Notes: generated by a model from the letters alone, not told the origin. 64,000 nt of DNA from Amia ocellicauda (GCF_036373705.1 NC_089851.1:53909940-53973939); one strand, 5' to 3'; shown: positions 36,300 to 46,704, counted from the first letter of the stretch. Program-made: numbers and translations.

Positions 36300-37153
36300 T
36301 ATTGTTATTGTTAGGATTATTATTTTTCCGCAGTATCTTTTCAAAAGCCTATAAAAACCAACGCTTGATGAAAACTCATGAAACTTCATACAGTGATAGA
36401 TGGCTATGTAGTACTATGCCATATTCAATATGGAGGCCATATGTCACATGGTCTGGTGGCCATAGTGGCTTAAGTGACACATTTTGGAAAATATACAAAA
36501 ATCTTCTTCTCCGAAACCGCAGACGGGACAGATGTGAAACTTGGTGTGTGATGTTATGTTATGGCCTAAATTCAGATTTGTTCAAAACAAGTCAATAAGT
36601 CATATTGTTTGGCAGCCATATTGGATTGGCCAAGAATCTTCAAAGATCTTCATCTCCGAAATGGTTGGTCTGATTGATATGAAATTTTGTACACGTGACC
36701 TTGGCTAGCTCCTCTATCAGATTTGTTCAAGGCAAGTTGATTGAGAAAACAAAATGGCCACCATGAGCCAATCAAATTTCAGAGATGGTCAAGTTGCAAA
36801 TAAATGCATATGGTGCAGTATGGAACTATGTTAGAATGTATTGGACTGATTGTTACTTGACAGAATTGATCCCATAAGCAATGTGGTGGTCACTGGTCAT
36901 TATTATTATTATTATACTTATTTTTTCTTCTCTTCCACCAGAATATGTTCAAATGCCTATAACTTTTGAACCGCAGTCTAAAAAGTCACCAGACTTTGAA
37001 TGGATGTAGGGGTCTATGGCATGGTCACTAGATCGCAAAATGGCGGCATAATGTCACATGGTTTGGTAGCCATCTTGATTGTAGTCCAGGCAAAAAATTA
37101 CAGTTTTCAAACATAGTTTTCTCAGGAACGGGAAAGATATTGTACATATTGCG
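36300..37153 (+). repeat. Imperfect tandem repeat of a fish dispersed element
   Basis: Three related segments share 'atgtcacatggt.tggt.gccat' (36,437, 36,598 diverged, 37,049) and 'cttc.tctccgaaa' (36,505, 36,648). Two start after (TTA)n-type tracts with 'ttattattattat' and 'ccgcagt'. Non-coding; the longest frame (36,188-36,598) has no protein-like signal. The Polinton is inserted directly at its right end. Confidence 0.5.
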
Positions 37154-37159
37154 CTTATG
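37154..37159. repeat. Left target-site duplication of the Polinton
   Basis: 'cttatg' directly outside the left TIR; the right counterpart at 49,342-49,347 is 'ctgatg', 5 of 6 identical. Six-base duplications are the rule for Polinton integrases. Confidence 0.7.
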
Positions 37160-37760
37160 AGTAGTAATGATGGCACTTTATGTCAAAGTGTCAGGTGGCC
37201 CCACCCCTACCCAGAAGCCCCATGGGCTGGGAAGCCCCGCCTTACCCAGAAGCCCCACGGGCCAGGAAGCCCCTCCTTACCCAGAAGCCCCACGGGCCAG
37301 GAAGCCCCTCCTTACCCTGTACCCTTTGATCCTCTCCAGTCAGCCAACTTGTTAGGATACAGGTTTTACCCTTTGACCCTCTCCTGTCAGCCATCTTGTT
37401 TGGATGACCGTAATCTTGTTAGGATGACAGCCATCTTGTTTGGATGACCTCCATCTTGTTAGGATGACAGGCATTTTGGAAAGGGCACAGGTCATCTTGA
37501 CAAGTGTTTACTGCCATCTCACCCTGATGGTGTATGTGTGTGTGTGTGTAATGTTTAAGAGTTTAAACTTATTATTATTTGTGTTAGGTTATGTTTTATG
37601 ATTAGGTTTGTTATGATAAGTTGTTAGCAAAATAAAATACATTAAAATAAAAAGAGAACAACAACATAAAGTTTTAATAAAAAAGTATTTTAAACTGTGT
37701 TTAGTGATGTGCGTGTGATGATTTTAGGTTATATATTTTATGATTATTTTTGGGGTGGTA
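37160..37760. repeat. Polinton left terminal inverted repeat
   Basis: Complementary to 48,719-49,341. Begins AGTAGTAATGATGGCAC and carries three ~35-bp minisatellite units ('acccagaagccccacgggcc' type, 37,206-37,310). Then come ~20-bp units around 'catcttgttaggatgac' (37,341-37,470), a (TG)n tract (37,533-37,549), and an AT-rich inner part ending at 'ttttggggtggta'. Confidence 0.9.
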
Positions 37761-37843
37761 CAGTTTTGGAAAAATAAAAGAGAAAGAAAAGGTATAGACA
37801 TTCAAAATATGAGACTCAGTAAAATATATTTCAATGTCAATAT

Positions 37844-37849
37844 TTTATT
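37844..37849 (-). terminator. Polyadenylation signal AATAAA for the minus-strand gene
   Basis: AATAAA on minus in 'gtcacaataaaatattg', about 150 bp past the stop codon at 37,998. Just inside the left TIR. Confidence 0.5.
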
Positions 37850-37997
37850 GTGACAGCTCTAAAAATGACAACAAGGCATCAAGTCAGATGTAGACAGTGA
37901 GATTAGATACTGACTCGGGTGACCAATGATCCCGCTTCCCCAACACCTACAGCAGCCAGGAAGAAACAACTGAACTGTACTGCACTAGCTACTCCCT

Positions 37998-38573
37998 CTA
38001 CTTGTTTTTTGGCCAGGGCAGTGACACTATTCTGTCTAGCACAGTGTAGAAATTGGGTTTGGTCATGATAGGGATAGTATTTCCAAAAGAACTGTGCAGA
38101 ACTTTTTGGACAGATGTAAAAGCAGATTCACCAGGATGTGTCTCTTTATACAGCATTCTCTTGAGCACATTGGGGAGGGACGCCACTGTTTTTTCAACAT
38201 CAGCAACTAGCGATTTCACATCAGAATTACCAGTATCATACAAATCACCAAAATTGTGAGCTATTAGAGTGAGGATGACATCTTCAAACATAGATTCCTC
38301 AAACATACGTAAACGTAATTCCAGGGGCCCCGGGGGTTTCTTTCTCTGAAAAAATATATGAATTAATATAATGTCTTATTGCACAGAAAAGCAGAGCAGA
38401 CACAAACAGTATTTTATTTATGTTTGTAAAACACTTGATAAGCCTTGTTTTTTATAACCTTCTCAACTATTTGCATTACTTTCTCATCCACACTTTCTAA
38501 CAAGTCACTAAACCATCTTGAAGGTAGAGTGCATGTTTCAGAGAAAAGCACGCAGTAAGACAGCCCGCTACTG
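37998..38573 (-). CDS. Unrecognised two-exon gene in the Polinton, possible Bcl-2-like fold
   Basis: The 3' exon (38,345-37,998) follows a good acceptor: a T-rich tract ending in cag at 38,348-38,346. It encodes about 116 residues, including LTLIAHNFGDLYDTGN, LVADVEKTVASLPNVLKRML and KPNFYTVLDRIVSL. A 5' exon opens after another acceptor at 38,574-38,576 and includes RWFSDLLESVDEK. A GTAATG donor just after DEK would join the two in phase 0 across a ~130 bp intron. The stop at 37,998-38,000 may itself be a frameshift artefact, because the next frame stays open for about 30 more codons. The alternation of helices, a possible BH3-like stretch (LVADVEKTV) and a later NFYTVLDRIV where Bcl-2 proteins have their BH1 NWGRI motif make a Bcl-2-type protein thinkable. 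Motif identity is weak; this is inference. Known for related adintoviruses: Bcl-2-like cargo has been reported. Confidence 0.4.
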
Positions 38574-38620
38574 TAAAAAGAGGTAAGCAGACAAATAGCA
38601 CAGTTAACCCCACTCCGAGT

Positions 38621-39190
38621 GTGCATAAAGAGATAGACAGGTCAGGTGAACAAATACCCTGTACAGGCATTCAGACCTCTGATGATTCTAGGGCCCTGTT
38701 GTTTAGTAAAATATGTCACATTTGTTGGCAACTGGTAGAAGATTTACACACAGCTCATAGAAAAATACATGTTTTGACAAATGTGGTAAAACAAAAAGGG
38801 TATAACATCGAGTTTGCTGAATCGTCACACTGTGAGTGAAAACCGCAATTAACAAATAATGAAACAAGTAAGACACAAAGACACTCGGTCTGCACGTATC
38901 ACGGCAGTACTGATAAAGAATATTAATGTAGCCAAAAGAATGCTGCGTAGGCTTAAATCTAGAATGGATGTGTCACAATTAGCAGGATCACAGACACCAT
39001 TACAGCACAGTGGCGGTTGATGACCACCCAGCAAACTTGGAAATTCAGGAATATATTGATTTGATTGTGTCTGATGAATTAGCATTAGAAGCTGATAATA
39101 ATAACCAACCAGACTTGGAAATTCAGGAATATATAGATTTGCACGTGTCTGATGGGTAAGCATTAGAAGCGAATGATAATGATAATCAGA
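38621..39190 (+). other. Region upstream of PolB with small open frames and a 78-bp duplication
   Basis: A 72-residue plus frame at 38,621-38,839 (LLFSKICHICWQLVEDLHTA) and short frames after it may be the worn 5' end of the polymerase gene or a small separate gene. At 39,035 and 39,113 a 78-bp (26-codon) direct repeat encodes two copies of LEIQEYIDL; the second copy ends in a TAA stop near 39,158. Acidic and Asn-rich. Confidence 0.35.
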
Positions 39191-42100
39191 TTGGGGGTGG
39201 TGATGTAGCAATGTTAGAGGTGAATAATGAAAATGCTGAACAAATGGTTGAGGGTGGTGATGGCGGGGACCCGCCTCGGGTGTTTTTGGAGCGTATTCGT
39301 CACTATGACCGGGAACTTAACAGGTTCCGGGGAATGGAGTTTTATGAAGAATTCAGGTTTGTGAATCTGGATCTGGTAGAATCGTACTGGTGCTGCGCAA
39401 GGGCTGTTAAATGAAATATCACACAATGTGGGTCCTAATGATTTTGTACAGCTTAGACTGAGCTCGGGGTCATTAAATAATGCTTTCTGTTAGAGGAGGC
39501 AACATTTGGGGGAGCTGGATGAAACAGATTTCCTAGAGAGCATAGCTAATTTACTGCAAAGTCACACCGAAATCCTAATATGCAAGGTGGGGTACGGAGA
39601 CGTATAAAAGGTATTTTGTTTTGCAAGATAATAGACAAGAAAAGGGCATGCCTCACTGATTTCAAAAACCAAGGTAACAATTTATGTTTTGCCACCAGTG
39701 TGTACCGCCTGTGGAAAGGGAAAGAATGCACAGATGTTTGTTTTACTTCACAAACAGCATTACTACGGGGTTTTAAACATCAGAACATTTATAGGTGTTA
39801 ACTATTTCTGTGATTATTGCCACGCAGTATATGGGCATAAAAATTGTCACACGTGTCGGAATTTGTGCAGAGCGTGTTTAGACCCCCACTGTTTTGAGGT
39901 TAAAGAGACCATCACCAGATGCGATGTATGTAAAATATTCTGTAGAGGTGGTGTCTGTCTCAGGAGACACAAGGCTAAAGCTGCCACCAAAGAGATTCAG
40001 TGTGTTCAACACTTTTACTGTACAGAGTGCTGGACTTTTCTCCCAATAATGCACACTTGCGAAGAAAAGCTCTTTCCGTGCTGTAAAAGTGTTATCCAGA
40101 CACCTGACAATCATGTATGCTACATGAGCGTAATAAACATCCCCAAACAATCGGAAAAATACATTTTCTTTGATTTTGAATGCATGCAAGAAACAGGACA
40201 CACATCCCAAATTATGTTTATGCTTCACACATAAACAACAAATGCACATGGGAGTTTTATGGGGATTCTTGCTTATCTGACTTTGTGAAATGTTTCATTG
40301 ACACGTGTTTTAAAAACTACACTTTTATTTCACACAATGGTAAAGGCTATGATAACTACTTGGTCATTAGAGAGCTCATACGTGAAAAGGTTGCTACACA
40401 CTTCATCACACAAGGAGGTAAAATTATGTGCATGACAGTGACCGCTCTGAACATCAGGTTCATTGATTCATTACATTTCTTGCCTCTGAAACTGAGCAAT
40501 ATGCCAAAAGCAATGGGGTTTGAGGGTGAGAAAGGCCATTTCCCACACTTCTTTAACATGGTCGCAAACCAAAATTATGTAGGACCCTTACCCGCTGAAC
40601 AATTTTACGGGGTAGACTACATGATGGGTGCAGATAAAACACAGTTTCAGGAATGGTACGATGAGCACAAACTCGATGAATTGAAGCGGTATTGTAGACA
40701 GGACGTGGACATACTGAGACAAGCTTGTACTACATTTAGAAACGAGATATTATGTATGACAGAGCAGATACGTCTGAAGTGTCCATCTGACCCTGATTCA
40801 GACCTGATTAAAGTCAGTCTTGACCCGTTTCAGTACATCACATTAGCCTCTGTGTGTATGACCATGTACCGGTACATGTTTCTCAGACCGCAGACCATAG
40901 CATTAGTCCATGACAATTATCACAACCAGAAAAAGCGGTTCTCGACCCCCGCTATTCAGTGGCTCATGTATACTGAACACACAGACAACATCAGTATACA
41001 ACACGCACTAAAGCTGGGTGGTGAGCATAAATTTGGCCCGTACTATCTAGATGGTTTTGCAGTAATAAACGGTGTGTACACTGCTTTTGAGTACCATGGA
41101 TGTTTTTTTCATGGTTGCGATACCTGTTATAGCGAAAATGACGTTAACAGTGTGACAAAAACAACATTCGGCTGGCTATATCAAAAGACAATGTATAAAA
41201 CCGAATTCTTAAAATTACAAGGGTTTGATGTTAAAGTGATGTGGGAACACAAATGGAAGACAATGCTGAATGAAGACCAGGATGTTAGGGCATTTATTTC
41301 CGAATCACAGTTACCAGCGCCTTTAGACCCCAGGGAGTCTCTATTCGGTGGGTGGACGAATGCAGTGACCCTGTATTATCAACCAAAACCTGGCTAGGAA
41401 CTCCGTTACTATGATTTCACCAGTCTGTACCCGTTTGTAAATAAAACCAAATTGTACCCCGTTGGTCACCCGGATATAATATGCGAGGGCTTTGAAGATT
41501 TACAAAATTACTTTGGGCTCGCAAAAGTCAAAGTTTACCCTCCTAGAAGGTTGTTTTTCCCTGTGCTACCGACCAGAGTTGGTAAAAAACTGTTCTTTAC
41601 ACTCTGTCGGACGTGCGCTGACACCCAGCAGGGCCCCCCTGCACACACAGCGACGAGCAGCGAGCGCTTACCGGTGTCTGGTGCATGCCAGAGCTGCTGT
41701 CTGCTGTAGATAAGGGTTACAGAATAGCAGAAATATACGAGATCTGGCACTTTAAGCACTCGACCAACACGTTGTTTAGTGAATATATTAAAACGCATTT
41801 AAAAGGCAAACAAGAAGCTTCAGGCTACCCCCAGTGGTGCAAAAATGACACAGACCGTGAACACTACATCAGAGAGTATCATGACAGAGAGGGGGTACAC
41901 TTGGACCATTACAACATTACTAAGAATCCGGCCAAAAGACAGATTTCAAAACTGTTTTTGAATTCTTTATGGGGAAAATTTGGACAACGACCAGATTTAC
42001 AAAACACCAGTATTGTGAGAGACCCCAACGAATTATTTAAATACGTGTTTGCCCCATACCACGAGGTCCCGTCTTGTGATTTTATTGATGATGACGATGA

Positions 42101-42634
42101 TTTTATGTGCCTGTGTCACCTGGAAACGGGGAAAAGAGCACTACACACAGCTTTCAAATGTAAATATTTGTATTGCCAGTTTCACCACCGCCTATGCTAG
42201 GTTAGAACTGTACTCTCTTCTGGATTCATTACAAGGTCGTTGTTTGTATTATGACACTGATTCAATCATTTATGTAAGCAGGCCAGGACAGTGGGACCCC
42301 AAGTTAGGAGATTATCTGGGTCAATTGACAAGTGAGCTGCCTCCGGATCAGCACATTACAGAGTTTGTTGCAACAGCACCTAAATCCTATGGATATAAGC
42401 TCTCAGGAGGGAAAGCCTGTATCAAGGTAAAGGGTATCACATTAAACGTGGCTAATAGTGAGAAAATTAATTTCGATAGCCTAAAAGATTTGATACTTGA
42501 CTATGCGGATAAGTAGGCTGGTGCAAATGGTGAAATAAAAGACATTGCACTGCGGCAACCGGGGATAGTACGTGTTAAACGTGACTGGCACTTTGAGATG
42601 AGAACACTGCAAAAGACCGAGAGATAAATTACAG
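39190..42634 (+). pseudogene. Polinton protein-primed DNA polymerase B (broken)
   Basis: Would replicate the element from a protein primer. In order: an N-terminal region (39,230-39,600) with a short conserved NDFVQLRLSSGSLN; a Cys/His-rich zinc-ribbon region (39,700-40,130, many CxxC); Exo I (FFDFECMQETG, about 40,165); Exo II (FISHNGKGYDNYLV, about 40,325); Exo III (YCRQDVDIL, about 40,690); palm motif A (YYDFTSLYP, Asp codon 41,413); motif B (KNPAKRQISKLFLNSLWG, about 41,925); motif C (YYDTDSII, DTD at 42,252-42,260). Catalytic residues are retained, but the frame is broken: shifts near 39,390, between 39,490 and 39,690, near 40,195, between 41,640 and 41,690, and near 42,165; in-frame TAG at 41,395-41,397 and 42,514-42,516. 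The longest intact piece is 40,180-41,397 (405 codons). The 3' end abuts an ATPase remnant. Confidence 0.92.
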
Positions 42635-42643
42635 ATTACAACG

Positions 42644-42832
42644 TTAGCTCGACAGATGTATCCAGGCAAATCTCAATATTTTTTGGAAGCTTTTGAAGAT
42701 GCCACCAAGAAGTATTTTGGATACTTATTTGTCGATGTCATGTCAAAGACCCCTGATGAATACCGTTTAAGGACGGGTCTTTTCCCCCCTGACATCCCGG
42801 TGGTTTATGTGTTTAAAAAACAAAGAAAGTAA
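42644..42832 (+). pseudogene. Packaging ATPase (FtsK/HerA type), C-terminal stub only
   Basis: A 62-codon open stretch ending in TAA at 42,830. It contains ARQMYPGKSQYFLEAFEDAT, FGYLFVDVMS and YRLRTGLFPPD, the C-terminal end of the A32/FtsK-like DNA-packaging ATPase found next to PolB in Polintons. Walker A and B motifs and the rest of the ~250-residue protein are gone: only ~10 bp separate this stub from the polymerase tail. An internal deletion of probably more than 500 bp is the simplest reading. No start codon context is left. Confidence 0.7.
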
Positions 42833-42889
42833 AAGCCGCTGGTTTTCCAGCGTTGAGCACATTTGCTGTCTGTGACTCTGGCTGTCAGT

Positions 42890-43211
42890 ATGTCACTGCG
42901 TATGAAGAGAAAACTGGCTCTCCTGCAGCTGCTGGTTAAAGCCAAGCCGCAACAAGGCCATTCTGTGCGCCGCTGGAAGCGACCTGGTACAGGCCGTGTC
43001 AGAAATCGCTCTAAATACACTGAAAGGAAACATCCGCTTGAGCGCTAAACAATTTCAGAAACTCAAGAAAAGTGGCCACATTATAAAAACACTTAGTAAA
43101 AAGACAGTGTCTGTTAAGAGAAAGAGAAATCTATTGAATCAGTCTGGGGGGGTTATCAGTAATTTGCTAAGTATTGCCATTCCCCTCATTACCGGCTTAC
43201 TGACCAGATGA
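42890..43211 (+). pseudogene. Small basic/hydrophobic Polinton protein (pX-like), frameshifted
   Basis: ATG at 42,890. An N-terminal basic stretch (MKRKLALLQLL), then after a one-base frame break near 42,950 a region with AVSEIALNTLKGNI, a Lys/Arg-rich middle (KKTVSVKRKRNLL) and a hydrophobic C-terminus (GGVISNLLSIAIPLITGLL). This layout recurs in Polintons and adintoviruses and is compared there with adenovirus pX-like or membrane-active core peptides. About 106 residues if uninterrupted. Its TGA overlaps the next start codon as ATGA. Confidence 0.65.
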
Positions 43212-43951
43212 AAATGCAATTCACTGAGAAAATGTATCTAGTACCTCAGAAACAGATGGGCCAAATTAAAGAGGACTTTCCAGTTGAACACGACATCAGA
43301 AAAATAGCCACATATAAATTGGATGGTGAAATGAAAGATATTCTGCAAAGCTCTCAATTGGGTGAATATGACAAAGCGCTGCAGAGGTACTTGGCCCTGA
43401 CGTGGCAGGCAGAATCTGAAAAAGCCACTTTGACTTTGCAGATGCCTGACACCGATACCCCGGCCGAAAAACCGCACACAGAGCCTGTTTTCGATTATAT
43501 TTTAGACGCTATCCCACAAAGGCAAAATAAAAATGCCGAAATGGTGTCCAACAATTCTATAGCTAGCTGGAATGAGAATGGGGAATTTGTGTACAAGGGG
43601 GGCCCTGTTCGTGGGTCTCATGTGATTGATCTGGTTAGGGCTGTCACACAGCCGCACACGCTGGCCACAGGAAGAGCCCCCAAAGGCTGGGGCAGTTTTA
43701 TGATGGCGATGGCGGAGATTAACATCCCCGGTTCGGTACTGTCTAACAGAATAAACAGGGAGGTGTTGGAGAAACTGAAAACAACACCTACTAGAAACAG
43801 TTCTATGTCTATACAGAGAAATCCTATTTCTCCTGAACCAGACTTTGATATTTCGATGGAGGGGGCGGCTGCCCCACCCGAAACACCACAAAGAGACCAG
43901 CCAGCTAAAAAGCATCGGCTGTTTGGGAAATTACCATGGCTGTCTCTGTAA
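43208..43951 (+). CDS. Conserved Polinton protein of unknown function, intact
   Basis: A 247-residue ORF starting at an ATG that overlaps the preceding TGA (ATGA, 43,208-43,211), which suggests coupled translation. A short DGEMKDILQSSQLGEYDKAL followed by QRYLAL near residues 38-63 is typical of a protein found beside the pX-like gene in Polintons. After it come a proline/threonine-rich linker, a conserved-looking SWNENGEFVYKGGPVRGSHV block, and a C-terminal tail with KKHRLFGKLPWLSL that is basic and could bind nucleic acid or localise to the nucleus. No signal peptide or membrane segment. It is the only recognised core-type gene in the element without a break. Function is unknown to me. Confidence 0.65.
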   Translation: MKMQFTEKMYLVPQKQMGQIKEDFPVEHDIRKIATYKLDGEMKDILQSSQLGEYDKALQRYLALTWQAESEKATLTLQMPDTDTPAEKPHTEPVFDYILDAIPQRQNKNAEMVSNNSIASWNENGEFVYKGGPVRGSHVIDLVRAVTQPHTLATGRAPKGWGSFMMAMAEINIPGSVLSNRINREVLEKLKTTPTRNSSMSIQRNPISPEPDFDISMEGAAAPPETPQRDQPAKKHRLFGKLPWLSL

Positions 43952-44084
43952 AGCGGGTCCTCATGGTTTTATTTTTTGTATTATTATTTTGGTTGTTGTT
44001 TGTTTATATATAGGCTATAGAAATACATACATTGATGTTATCTGTAAAATGTTAAATCCTTGTGTGATTCTGATAATAAAAAAT

Positions 44085-44116
<32 letters not shown>

Positions 44117-44607
44117 GTGTTTGTATGTCAAAGAACATTATCAGTGGTGTTTCACTGTTTTAGTTTATTTGGTTTTTGTGTGTGCTGAATAAAAAATGTA
44201 ACGCGTGATAAACTATGGTGTTTGTATGTATGGATTTATTAACTACATATAAACATAATTCATGTGTATATAATATTTTATTATCAGGTTAGCAGGCGTT
44301 ACATATATGAGAATGCCACGTCATTAAGCTTAAACGCACACACACAAACATACACACAAGCATTATTCTATCATTCTATAGTGTCTATAGTGTTATTCAT
44401 ACACTGTTCTAACATTGTTTATTTCTGTTCATGACTGATTTAGCAATTATGACAGATCCTAAAATCATGCATTCGGTTACACATCTGACAATTCTCATTT
44501 ACATGAAGCTTAAACAGATACATAGGTCTCGTTCTCCTGTTATAAATTTTCACAAACTGCATTACTAATTAAATCTTCAGAATACAAATCCAATATCTGA
44601 TTTTAAG
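43952..44607. other. Convergent intergenic region of the Polinton
   Basis: Lies between the 3' ends of plus- and minus-strand genes. Contains AATAAA at 44,075-44,080 and another near 44,189-44,194 on plus, a (TTA)n tract (44,087-44,116), and AT-rich DNA. These are fitting 3'-processing sites for the plus-strand genes; no coding signal. Confidence 0.6.
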
Positions 44608-44985
44608 CTAGCTCCTTACAACGCTGTTGTAAAAAATACACACAGTGGTTTCCACATGTTGTGGATAAAGCATCCTGCAACTGTCTGGAGTTAACACTGT
44701 TAACACTGAGTTTGTGTTTAAAAAACACATGATTGATTTAGGGAAAAAAGGAGCATTGGGGGGGAATCCGTAAGAATCAAAGAATTCGGCCTTCCCATCT
44801 CCTCCTAGATAGATAGCAAGCCAGTGCTCCCCGGGTCGGTCATGCGGATGTGTGTTGATGACGAAACAGGCCGGCCTGTGGACTCCTGACCGTTTGGGGA
44901 GCTTGTCAGATGGAAACACACCCAGAAAATAGTCTGTTGTGTAACTGTCCTTAGTCATGATGGCCCCAATCTGTTGCGTATTCAT
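44608..44985 (-). pseudogene. Adenain-like cysteine protease, truncated at the C-terminus
   Basis: Would mature capsid proteins. ATG at 44,985 (MNTQQIGAIMTKDSY). The catalytic triad region is visible: His in GEHWLAIYL, the acidic partner in EFFDSYGFPP, the oxyanion-hole Gln in YPQHVETTV, and Cys in TTVCIFY. After the Cys only about ten residues remain before the stop, whereas adenain-type proteases (~200 residues) continue for another helix-rich segment, and the usual Gly after the catalytic Cys is replaced by Ile. 126 residues in total. Directly downstream of the major capsid gene and overlapping the end of its open frame. Confidence 0.85.
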
Positions 44986-45046
44986 GACCAGAGTATTGAA
45001 AGCCACAAGGCAATCGTTTTTCAACTGTAGTCGTAAAGGACTTATC

Positions 45047-46289
45047 TTAATAATGATTAATGTTAATTTCAACAATGTTGTCAAAAACAGCATACACTAT
45101 CATGTTCACGGTGGTTGGTAATGGCTGGGCAAAACTAATTTCTGCTCTCAGGTTCCCTGTTTTTATGAGCGAATAGTGCCCAGTGCACTCTTGATCCGGG
45201 CTGAGGTTAAATGCAAACAGTGTGTAACCTCTGGCAAACTCCTTACAGTCCACTACCAGAGGCTTGTCTTTGAGGTGCTTTCCGGCTGTTTCCACCAGGT
45301 TAAAGTTATCATTTGCGAAATCCGGTTGTAGCGGTTTAGTAGGGATCTGCTCCCCATCTACTTACAGGGCCAGGAAATTAATATCACAATGTTTAAAGTA
45401 GAAGGGGTTTATCCACAAAACCAATTGCTATTATTTTAGCCAATTGTCCCAGAAACACATTTTCCTGGTTGCAGACCCTGCTTCCTCTGGCCAGACTGAA
45501 CACTTTCATATGAACCCGATCTACAGGGTATTTTGCATTAGCCACCTGCAGCACATCGGCATGACCCAGCCTGACAGCGGGGGCCACCCGGACCCTCTTC
45601 ACAAACACAGCTGCTGAGAGAACCGACAGTTTGAAATCCTCAGCGTTGCTCATGAGACAGAACGCTTCTCTGTTACGGGTGAGTTGAATTTTTATATCAA
45701 CGCCGTTCAGCACTAATTTGTCTTGAAAAAACATGTCTGCATGAATACAACCCAACAATTCTAGTTTTCGGCTTCCTGCTGTATAGGCCGCTCTATTTCT
45801 GAACCCCAGGTTTGTCCCGTTCAGTGCGGTTACTTCATGCTGGCCGGCTGTGTCCTTGACAAAAAGGCCTGCTGAGTACTATGTGTTCAAAGTGCTTTCA
45901 CTGTAGTTGAGAATGGATTCTATTATAGCCCTGTATGGATAACAGTTGTTGCTCTGGCTAATAAGTCTGTCACCGATTGTGATGTCGACCTGGCTGAAAA
46001 GGGAGGCCACGGGGTAATTTACCAGGCCCACCCGATCATCCTGGGCCAGATCAGTGCCATCATGCTTAGTAATTTTACAAGTCAGGTAGATGATCGTGTT
46101 GTTCAGATCTAGATAGTCCTCTCCGTTTCCAGTGATGTAGAATTCCAGTGGGGCATTGTCAGAGAGCGCTGTGAGGGGGGGCACCTACACATAGAAACTC
46201 TTCTCAATGCTGGTCTGTGTGGGCACCAGCTGAAAAAGGTCCAGTTCAGATTTGGTGCACTCCTCAGAACTGCAGTGAACGAAAGCCAT
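45047..46289 (-). pseudogene. Polinton major capsid protein (double jelly-roll), broken
   Basis: Forms the hexon-like capsomer. ATG at 46,289, two bases after the stop of the pVI-like gene. The N-terminal jelly roll shows PLEFYITGNGEDYLDL, SLFSQVDITIGDRLI and YPYRAIIESILNY; the middle (45,758-45,393) shows FKLSVLSAAVFVKRVRV; the C-terminus shows YTLFAFNLSPD, GNLRAEISF and VNMIVYAVFDNIVEI. These are standard landmarks of the Polinton MCP. Breaks: TAG at 46,185-46,187, TAG at 45,879-45,881, a frameshift near 45,410, TAA at 45,362-45,364. Total length about 410 codons, close to what remains recognisable. Confidence 0.88.
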
Positions 46290-46291
46290 GT

Positions 46292-46704
46292 TTAAAATAT
46301 ATCCCCGCGATGTTGTTGCCTGGAGCTCCTCTTCTTACCAGCCCCGTTTCTCTTATGATTGTGTTTCTTCTGTATAGTCCTTTTAACAGGGGCCGGCGGT
46401 CCTGTGAGCCCCAGTGGTGTCGTTCTTTTCCTTTTAATGCCTCTCCTGACCTTTCGGAGCATGAATTCTACTGGCCACCGCACTTGTAACCTGCCCGACC
46501 ACATCTTTAGCTATGTTTCTGGCAGCCAATTTGACGTGTGGTTTGACAATTTCTAATCCGCGTCTCAGAAAAGGCATAGCTACCAGCTACCCCCGCACCG
46601 TATTGTACTGGCATCCCGGCGAAACCGGGGAGGCCGTTACCCGCCTGATACTTGTAGTAGTTCCTATACATGTGCGGGTCTCCATAGTTTTTAACAATCA
46701 CCAT
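46292..46704 (-). pseudogene. pVI-like / internal capsid protein, frameshifted
   Basis: ATG at 46,704. The N-terminal part reads GDPHMYRNYYKYQAGNGLPG followed by FAGMPVQYGAGV, a signature of the Polinton protein between penton and MCP. After frame breaks between about 46,600 and 46,500 the C-terminal part is strongly basic (VRRGIKRKRTT, KKHNHKRNGAGKKR) and ends in GDIF. That pattern is typical of the small nucleic-acid-associated minor capsid component of these elements. The upstream gap to the penton stop is 3 bp and the downstream gap to the MCP start is 2 bp. Confidence 0.65.

Noticed and set aside
36188-36598. 136-residue ORF before the Polinton
   Set aside because: Lies across a non-coding dispersed fish repeat and shows no domain-like pattern.
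38849-39211. 120-residue minus ORF opposite the PolB leader
   Set aside because: Its repeats (HQT..N.YIPEFPSL) are the antisense of the 78-bp duplication in the plus-strand frame.
43502-43915. 137-residue minus ORF
   Set aside because: Antisense shadow of the intact 247-residue plus-strand ORF.
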